Positions 20,862-24,780 of a stretch of DNA of 24,780 nucleotides are shown one piece after another. Source of the DNA: Clostridia bacterium (GTDB lineage Bacteria > Bacillota > Clostridia > Christensenellales > UBA1242). Both the position numbers and the translations under genes were made by a program. Positions within the stretch are counted from its first letter, which is position 1; each line of letters begins with the position of its first letter. The notes under the pieces were generated by a model. The model made no database searches and was not told where the DNA came from. It saw nothing but the letters and a program-made list of their open reading frames with translations. Where the stretch lies: positions 1 through 24,780 of the forward strand of contig JALOBO010000017.1 of assembly GCA_023228225.1 (NCBI GenBank), in the 5' to 3' direction.

Positions 20862-20909
20862 TTACTTACTTTTCTTTTCTTTTCTTTCCTCCTTCCTTTC
20901 TCTTTTTGT
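20862..20909 (+). terminator. Polypyrimidine tract terminator
   Basis: Nearly uninterrupted T/C sequence (TTTTCTTTTCTTTTCTTTCC and on) directly follows the AbrB-like gene's stop. Archaeal RNA polymerase terminates at U-rich tracts without a hairpin. Confidence 0.55.
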
Positions 20910-20915
20910 GTTTAA

Positions 20916-20944
20916 TTTGACAGGCTAAAATAATATTTTCAGGT
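20916..20944. promoter_or_regulatory. Motif upstream of the parB-like promoter
   Basis: TTTGACAGGCTAAAA is followed by TAATATTTTCAGG, which partially mirrors it around AAAATAATATTTT. The TATA-like TTTAAATA of the parB-like gene is at 20968-20975. AAGGTGGTATAA occurs at 21000 and again at 21035, the second copy being the SD of that gene. Confidence 0.5.
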
Positions 20945-21046
20945 TGTAACAGTAGTAAGTAACAATGTTTAAATACAAGAACAGCCTATTATTCTGTGTA
21001 AGGTGGTATAACAGTAAAACAGACAGAATAAGTTAAGGTGGTATAA

Positions 21047-22603
21047 ATGATAGAACTGAAAATAGATAATGAGTTAAGAGATTTGATTCCTCCGCTTACA
21101 GAGGAAGAATACAAAGGACTTGAAGATAATCTTTTATCTGAAGGTTATGATGAGACACTGCCTATTATTGTTTGGAAAGGGCATGAAACCATAGTTGATG
21201 GGCATAATCGCTATAGCATCTGTCAGAAACATAATATTCCTTTTGTGACTGTTGAGCGTGAATTTAACACTAAGGAAGATGTTAAAAGGTGGATGTGTGA
21301 TATTCAGCTAAGCCGCAGGAGCCCGAACAAGAAAAAGAGGACTTACATTATTGGTAGACGGTATTTGATAGAAAAGTTAGAACGCGGTGTAAATAGATAT
21401 ACAAATAAGACTCATCAAAATGATGAGTCTAAAGATACTAGGTTCAAGCTTGCTGAACAACTTAGTATTGGTGCAGCAACAGTAGAACGCGCAGCCAACT
21501 TTACAACAGCAGTAGACAGAATCGTAATCGTCACAGGCTGTAAGGTAAATGATCTTCTGGATGATTATATCAAAGGAACCATGGAAGAAATTAACAAACT
21601 TGCAGAACTTGACGAAGAAACACAGAAAAGAATAATAGCATACGCAATCACAGGAAAAGAAAATATTGAGCTTGCAGCCACAAGAGTAAGCAGAGAAAAC
21701 AGGGATATACTTCTTAAAGAAGCTGAAGAAAAAAGGCATGCAATGGAAGCACAACTTAAAAAAGAACGTGAAGAAAAAGAAGAGTATGAACGTAAAAAGC
21801 TTGAGATTGAGCGTGAAGAACGTTTAAAACTGGAAAAAGAGCGCATTGCAAAAGAGAAAGAAGACAGAGAGAATGAACGCCTTGCAGAAATTGTAGAGCA
21901 GGTACTTTCAGCCGAAAAAGAAGATGAAGAGGAAGAAGAGATATTAGAAGATGGTGAAGCTATTGCAAAAGAAAAAGAAGCAATTGAAAAAGCAAAGCTG
22001 GAAGCTGAAATTAAACACATGCAGGAAGTTCAGAGGAAGAAACTTGAGAATATAATGCTTGAACAAAAGCGAGTAGATGAAGAGATTTTAAGAAAAGCAA
22101 CATTAGAACGTGAACGCCACGATAGAGAGAGAGTTGAAAAGGCTGTAAAAGCTGCAAAAGCTGCAATTCCAGTAACTCCCTATGACCCATATATAAAATG
22201 TGCAAAAGTAATTATGGGTGAAATTACGCTTACTGCTTGCAAGTCAAAGAATAGTCTATACATAATTGATTCACATAATGAGTACGAAGACCCACAAACA
22301 CTTAATAAAAATTGGTCTGGTAAAGTGTGGTTGGATTTGTTGTCTCCAGAGGGTGAACCTAAAAAGTACATTGAAAAGTTAGTGTCAAGGTATCTTGACG
22401 GTGGAGTAGTGGAAGCCATTGCAATTGTAAGAAATGATACAAGTGCAGAATGGTTTAAGTTATGTGCTCAAAATGCAAATGCAGTGGTATTCCCTCTTAA
22501 GGGGGAACTAAAGAATCACGCTTTAATTTATTTTGGAAAGAACACAGAAACGTTTATGAGTGAGTGTTTAAAATTCGGGTGGGGAATAACTCTTAAAAAT
22601 TAA
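21047..22603 (+). CDS. ParB-domain protein fused to a degenerate Dam-type methyltransferase domain
   Basis: This 518-residue protein starts with a ParB/Srx fold (residues 1-90) having IVDGHNRYSICQKHNIPF, where G-H-N-R is the nucleotide-binding box. An HTH follows (about 131-152, RFKLAEQLSIGAATVERAAN). Residues 225-375 are a long charged coiled coil. The end (376-500) follows phage Dam (N6-adenine methyltransferase) layout: TPYDPYIKCAKVIMGEI, NKNWSGKVWLD, then IAIVRNDTSAEWFKLC and VVFPLKGEL. The catalytic N/D-P-P-Y is replaced by L-D-L-L-S-P and the D-P-A-S loop by L-T-A-C-K-S, so methylation is improbable. It lies directly before parA, suggesting a centromere-binding role. Confidence 0.82.
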   Translation: MIELKIDNELRDLIPPLTEEEYKGLEDNLLSEGYDETLPIIVWKGHETIVDGHNRYSICQKHNIPFVTVEREFNTKEDVKRWMCDIQLSRRSPNKKKRTYIIGRRYLIEKLERGVNRYTNKTHQNDESKDTRFKLAEQLSIGAATVERAANFTTAVDRIVIVTGCKVNDLLDDYIKGTMEEINKLAELDEETQKRIIAYAITGKENIELAATRVSRENRDILLKEAEEKRHAMEAQLKKEREEKEEYERKKLEIEREERLKLEKERIAKEKEDRENERLAEIVEQVLSAEKEDEEEEEILEDGEAIAKEKEAIEKAKLEAEIKHMQEVQRKKLENIMLEQKRVDEEILRKATLERERHDRERVEKAVKAAKAAIPVTPYDPYIKCAKVIMGEITLTACKSKNSLYIIDSHNEYEDPQTLNKNWSGKVWLDLLSPEGEPKKYIEKLVSRYLDGGVVEAIAIVRNDTSAEWFKLCAQNANAVVFPLKGELKNHALIYFGKNTETFMSECLKFGWGITLKN

Positions 22604-22620
22604 AAAGGTTGGTGGTATAA

Positions 22621-23733
22621 ATGACAAATGAGATTAGAAAACACATGGCAAAACTTACTGAGCTTAATGAAAAGCACGAATGTACTGTAATAACTATTGG
22701 AAATCACAAAGGTGGCTGTCAAAAGACAACTACCTGTTTTAATCTTGCAAACTATTTGTTTGAAGAAAACAATAGAGTATTGCTTGTTGATACTGATCCA
22801 CAGGGAAGTCTTGGAAAGTGCTTTAATGTAAATGGCAACGAGCCATCATACAGAGAAAACACACTTTCAAATGTGTATACAGAACTTAAAAACATGCACG
22901 GAAATGCAATAAATGTGCCTATACATGTAAGAGGAGACATAAAACAGCCAGACGGTGCTTCAATATCTTTAATACCTGGCAGCAATGGTTTAATACCTAC
23001 AGTTAAATTTGTTGAAGAAACTCAGGGAGGGGAAGACAAGACATGGAAGCGATTTGTTAATTTAATTGAAACTTACAAGCAGTATTTTGACTATATCATA
23101 TTTGACACTACTCCAATTATTGAGAACAATAAAAGTTGCAGGCACGCATTAAGTGTTTCTGACTGTGTAGTTATTCCTGTTGATGCAATTGAGGCAATAG
23201 AAGAAATTGACTGGACTGTAGAAATGATAACAACCTACGGGAAAAAGAATCCAAATGTACTTTTTGCATTTACTAAGTATCAGGTTGATGATAAGGATCT
23301 TGTAGAAATGTTTGAAAGTCAGTGTTCAGTTAAGCACCTGCCTATGTGTCTTGATCCTGTGAGTGTAAAGGGCAATGGAAAAATCAAAGGTTATGACGAG
23401 CGCAGAAACACTTCTTACAGATTTATGCTTAAGGTATTTCCTTATAATATTTGTGTAACCGGAATACCTGAGCAGCAGAGACTAAACAACAACACTTATA
23501 TGAATGTTGACAAAAAGTATAAAACTATAATTAATAGTCTTTGTCTGGAAATCAAAAGAAAAGCAAAAAGTAATGCAGTGGAAAACCTTTGTGATGAAAA
23601 TCTTTGGAGTGTCAAAAGAGATTTGTTGAATAAATATGTCGGAATTGTAAGACATTATAAAATGAAAAACACTAACATTAAGGTAAATAAAGTAGTCTTT
23701 GAGGACATAGAAGAATCAACTGTTAGTATCTGA
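22621..23733 (+). CDS. parA: ParA-type partition ATPase
   Basis: In this 370-residue protein the deviant Walker A reads KGGCQKTTT (30-38), with signature Lys30 and Gln in place of the usual second glycine before the catalytic Lys. Walker A' is VDTDPQGS (56-63) and Walker B is YIIFDTTP (158-165). The length, with extra sequence after residue 280, exceeds a minimal ParA. ParA proteins form ATP-dependent DNA-bound dimers that move or space plasmid copies, stimulated by a ParB. Here the gene follows the ParB-like gene with a 17-bp gap and GGTGGTATAAATG, so order is reversed from the usual parA-parB. A hairpin terminator follows. Confidence 0.88.
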   Translation: MTNEIRKHMAKLTELNEKHECTVITIGNHKGGCQKTTTCFNLANYLFEENNRVLLVDTDPQGSLGKCFNVNGNEPSYRENTLSNVYTELKNMHGNAINVPIHVRGDIKQPDGASISLIPGSNGLIPTVKFVEETQGGEDKTWKRFVNLIETYKQYFDYIIFDTTPIIENNKSCRHALSVSDCVVIPVDAIEAIEEIDWTVEMITTYGKKNPNVLFAFTKYQVDDKDLVEMFESQCSVKHLPMCLDPVSVKGNGKIKGYDERRNTSYRFMLKVFPYNICVTGIPEQQRLNNNTYMNVDKKYKTIINSLCLEIKRKAKSNAVENLCDENLWSVKRDLLNKYVGIVRHYKMKNTNIKVNKVVFEDIEESTVSI

Positions 23734-23767
23734 GTATAGATAACTATATAACCAATAACTCCAATTA

Positions 23768-23795
23768 TAACAGGCTCACATTAACGAGCCTGTTA
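23768..23795 (+). terminator. 10-bp hairpin between parA and the polymerase gene
   Basis: TAACAGGCTC, an 8-base loop, and GAGCCTGTTA form a perfect 10-bp stem 34 bp beyond the parA stop and just ahead of the polymerase SD. Its left arm shares ACAGGCT with the recurring motif. Confidence 0.55.
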
Positions 23796-23813
23796 AATAA
23801 AATGGTGGTATAA

Positions 23814-24780
23814 GTGGACAAGGATTACTTTACAACTCAAAACCTAGTGTACCTAGACATTGAAACAGACGATTCTGCTGACTGTGGTACAGATCCTTAC
23901 AGATCAAAAATAGTAACTGTGCAGGTGATGCTTGCAGATGGTTTTAAGGCTATCAAATGTAATGACGAAATAAAGCCTGAGAAATTTAAATTCCTTGAAA
24001 AAGCAGTAGTAGTAGGACATAACCTACTCTTTGAGTGCAAATTTATCAAGCACCATTTAAACATAACTCTAAAAAATGTCTATGATACCATGATTGCAGA
24101 GCATGTAATAACAGGTGGTGTCAGTGGTAGAACTTCACTTAATGAACTCACAGAGAAATACTGTGGAATCACATTAGATAAAACCCTGCAGCGAAGTTTT
24201 GTCTATGGCAAAGAGCCTTCACCTGCGCAAGTAGAATATGCTTATCAGGATATTGTGCATTTGGAAACAATAATGAAAAAGCAGCTTGCAGAAGTTGCAC
24301 GCCTCAACCTATGGAATACATTAGAAATAGAGATGAACTGTGTTCCTGCAGTTGCCTGGATGGAGCTCTCTGGTGCAAATGTTGACATACCAACACTGAA
24401 AGAAATAGAGGCGACAGTCAGGGCACAAAAAGATTCTGTGGAAGATACTTTAAAAGCTGAACTAACTTATGAGCAGTCAGACGCAAAAGGAAAGCAAATG
24501 ACGCTTTTTGGTGGAGTGACTCAGATAACACCTGATCTTACAAGCCCTAAACAGCTTCTTGAGGCTTTGCACAGGAAAGGATTAAAGAACATGGCAGGCA
24601 CAGGAAAGCAGGAAATGTCTAAGTATCAAGGCAACCCAATAATAACAGATCTCAAAATATGGAAGGGTAATGAAAAGCTTCTTTCAGGGTTTATTAATCC
24701 ATTGCTAGGATATGATAGGAAAACTAAGCAGTATGGAGAGTCTAAGTTTATTAATCCTGTAACTGGCAGGGTCCACCCAA
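23814..24780 (+). CDS. Family A DNA polymerase with 3'-5' exonuclease domain (5' part, runs off the window)
   Basis: A GTG start follows GGTGGTATAA. The 322 visible residues open with Exo I YLDIETD (13-19). Exo II is VVGHNLLFECKFI (about 65-77), with Glu where Asp is usual, and Exo III is YAYQDIVHLETI (about 137-148). Then comes the thumb-like region (NTLEIEMNCVPAVAWMELSG), where LEIEMxxxPAVAxMELxG is the family A signature between exonuclease and polymerase. The visible end, FINPVTGRVHP, is where the conserved G-R-V-H-P of the palm begins. Polymerase motifs A-C lie beyond the window. Archaeal replication normally uses families B and D, so this marks the element as having a virus- or plasmid-type replisome. 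Confidence 0.88.
   Translation, partial: MDKDYFTTQNLVYLDIETDDSADCGTDPYRSKIVTVQVMLADGFKAIKCNDEIKPEKFKFLEKAVVVGHNLLFECKFIKHHLNITLKNVYDTMIAEHVITGGVSGRTSLNELTEKYCGITLDKTLQRSFVYGKEPSPAQVEYAYQDIVHLETIMKKQLAEVARLNLWNTLEIEMNCVPAVAWMELSGANVDIPTLKEIEATVRAQKDSVEDTLKAELTYEQSDAKGKQMTLFGGVTQITPDLTSPKQLLEALHRKGLKNMAGTGKQEMSKYQGNPIITDLKIWKGNEKLLSGFINPLLGYDRKTKQYGESKFINPVTGRVHP

Noticed and set aside
21377..22020. Long minus-strand Ser/Phe- and Cys-rich frames opposite the ParB-like gene
   Set aside because: They mirror the coiled-coil codons of the real gene, have no SD and show low-complexity composition.

Overview
The window looks like the replication and accessory region of an archaeal extrachromosomal element, either a virus or a large plasmid. 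The archaeal signals are TATA-box promoters, a stereotyped Shine-Dalgarno of the form AGGTGGTATAAATG, an XPF/Mus81-type (ERCC4) nuclease, an AbrB-type regulator and a thymidylate synthase of the type found in methanogens. A class III (oxygen-sensitive) ribonucleotide reductase points to an anaerobic host, so a methanogen or ANME-like euryarchaeon is my best inference. The DNA is AT-rich. No capsid, tail, terminase or integrase gene, rRNA, tRNA or CRISPR array is visible, so virus and plasmid cannot be separated here.

Layout. Almost all genes left of about 14.73 kb are on the minus strand and all genes right of 15.05 kb are on the plus strand, diverging from a 320-bp intergenic region. The left arm is a tightly packed run of about 40 genes, often joined by 1-4-bp stop/start overlaps. 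It holds a glycosyltransferase fragment at the window edge, small membrane proteins, an HNH protein with a suspected frameshift, a glutaredoxin/NrdH-like protein, an XPD/DinG-like helicase, a MazG-like protein, anaerobic ribonucleotide reductase NrdD, a methanogen-type thymidylate synthase, a DUF1599-like protein, an ERCC4 nuclease and a calcineurin-type phosphoesterase. Many tiny Cys-rich proteins (probable zinc ribbons) lie between them. One rightward gene (774-1043) is embedded in this arm.

The right arm starts with small unknown genes, then a 982-residue primase-helicase (DnaG-like TOPRIM plus SF3 helicase) preceded by a perfect 13-bp inverted repeat and an 11-codon leader ORF. A 750-bp non-coding region follows. 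It holds phased A/T tracts and GTCGGCACA iterons in both orientations, and is a strong candidate replication origin. After it come an AbrB-like regulator, a ParB-domain protein fused to a catalytically degenerate Dam-type methyltransferase domain, a ParA ATPase, and a family A DNA polymerase running off the window.

How the parts fit. The right arm supplies replication (origin, primase-helicase, PolA) and segregation (ParA, ParB-like). The left arm supplies dNTPs under anaerobiosis (NrdD, redoxin, ThyA, MazG/DUF1599) and DNA processing (helicase, ERCC4 nuclease, phosphoesterase). A recurring motif, ACAG(A/G)CTAAAA, lies near several promoters in both arms and may be the operator or centromere site of one of the element's own DNA-binding proteins.
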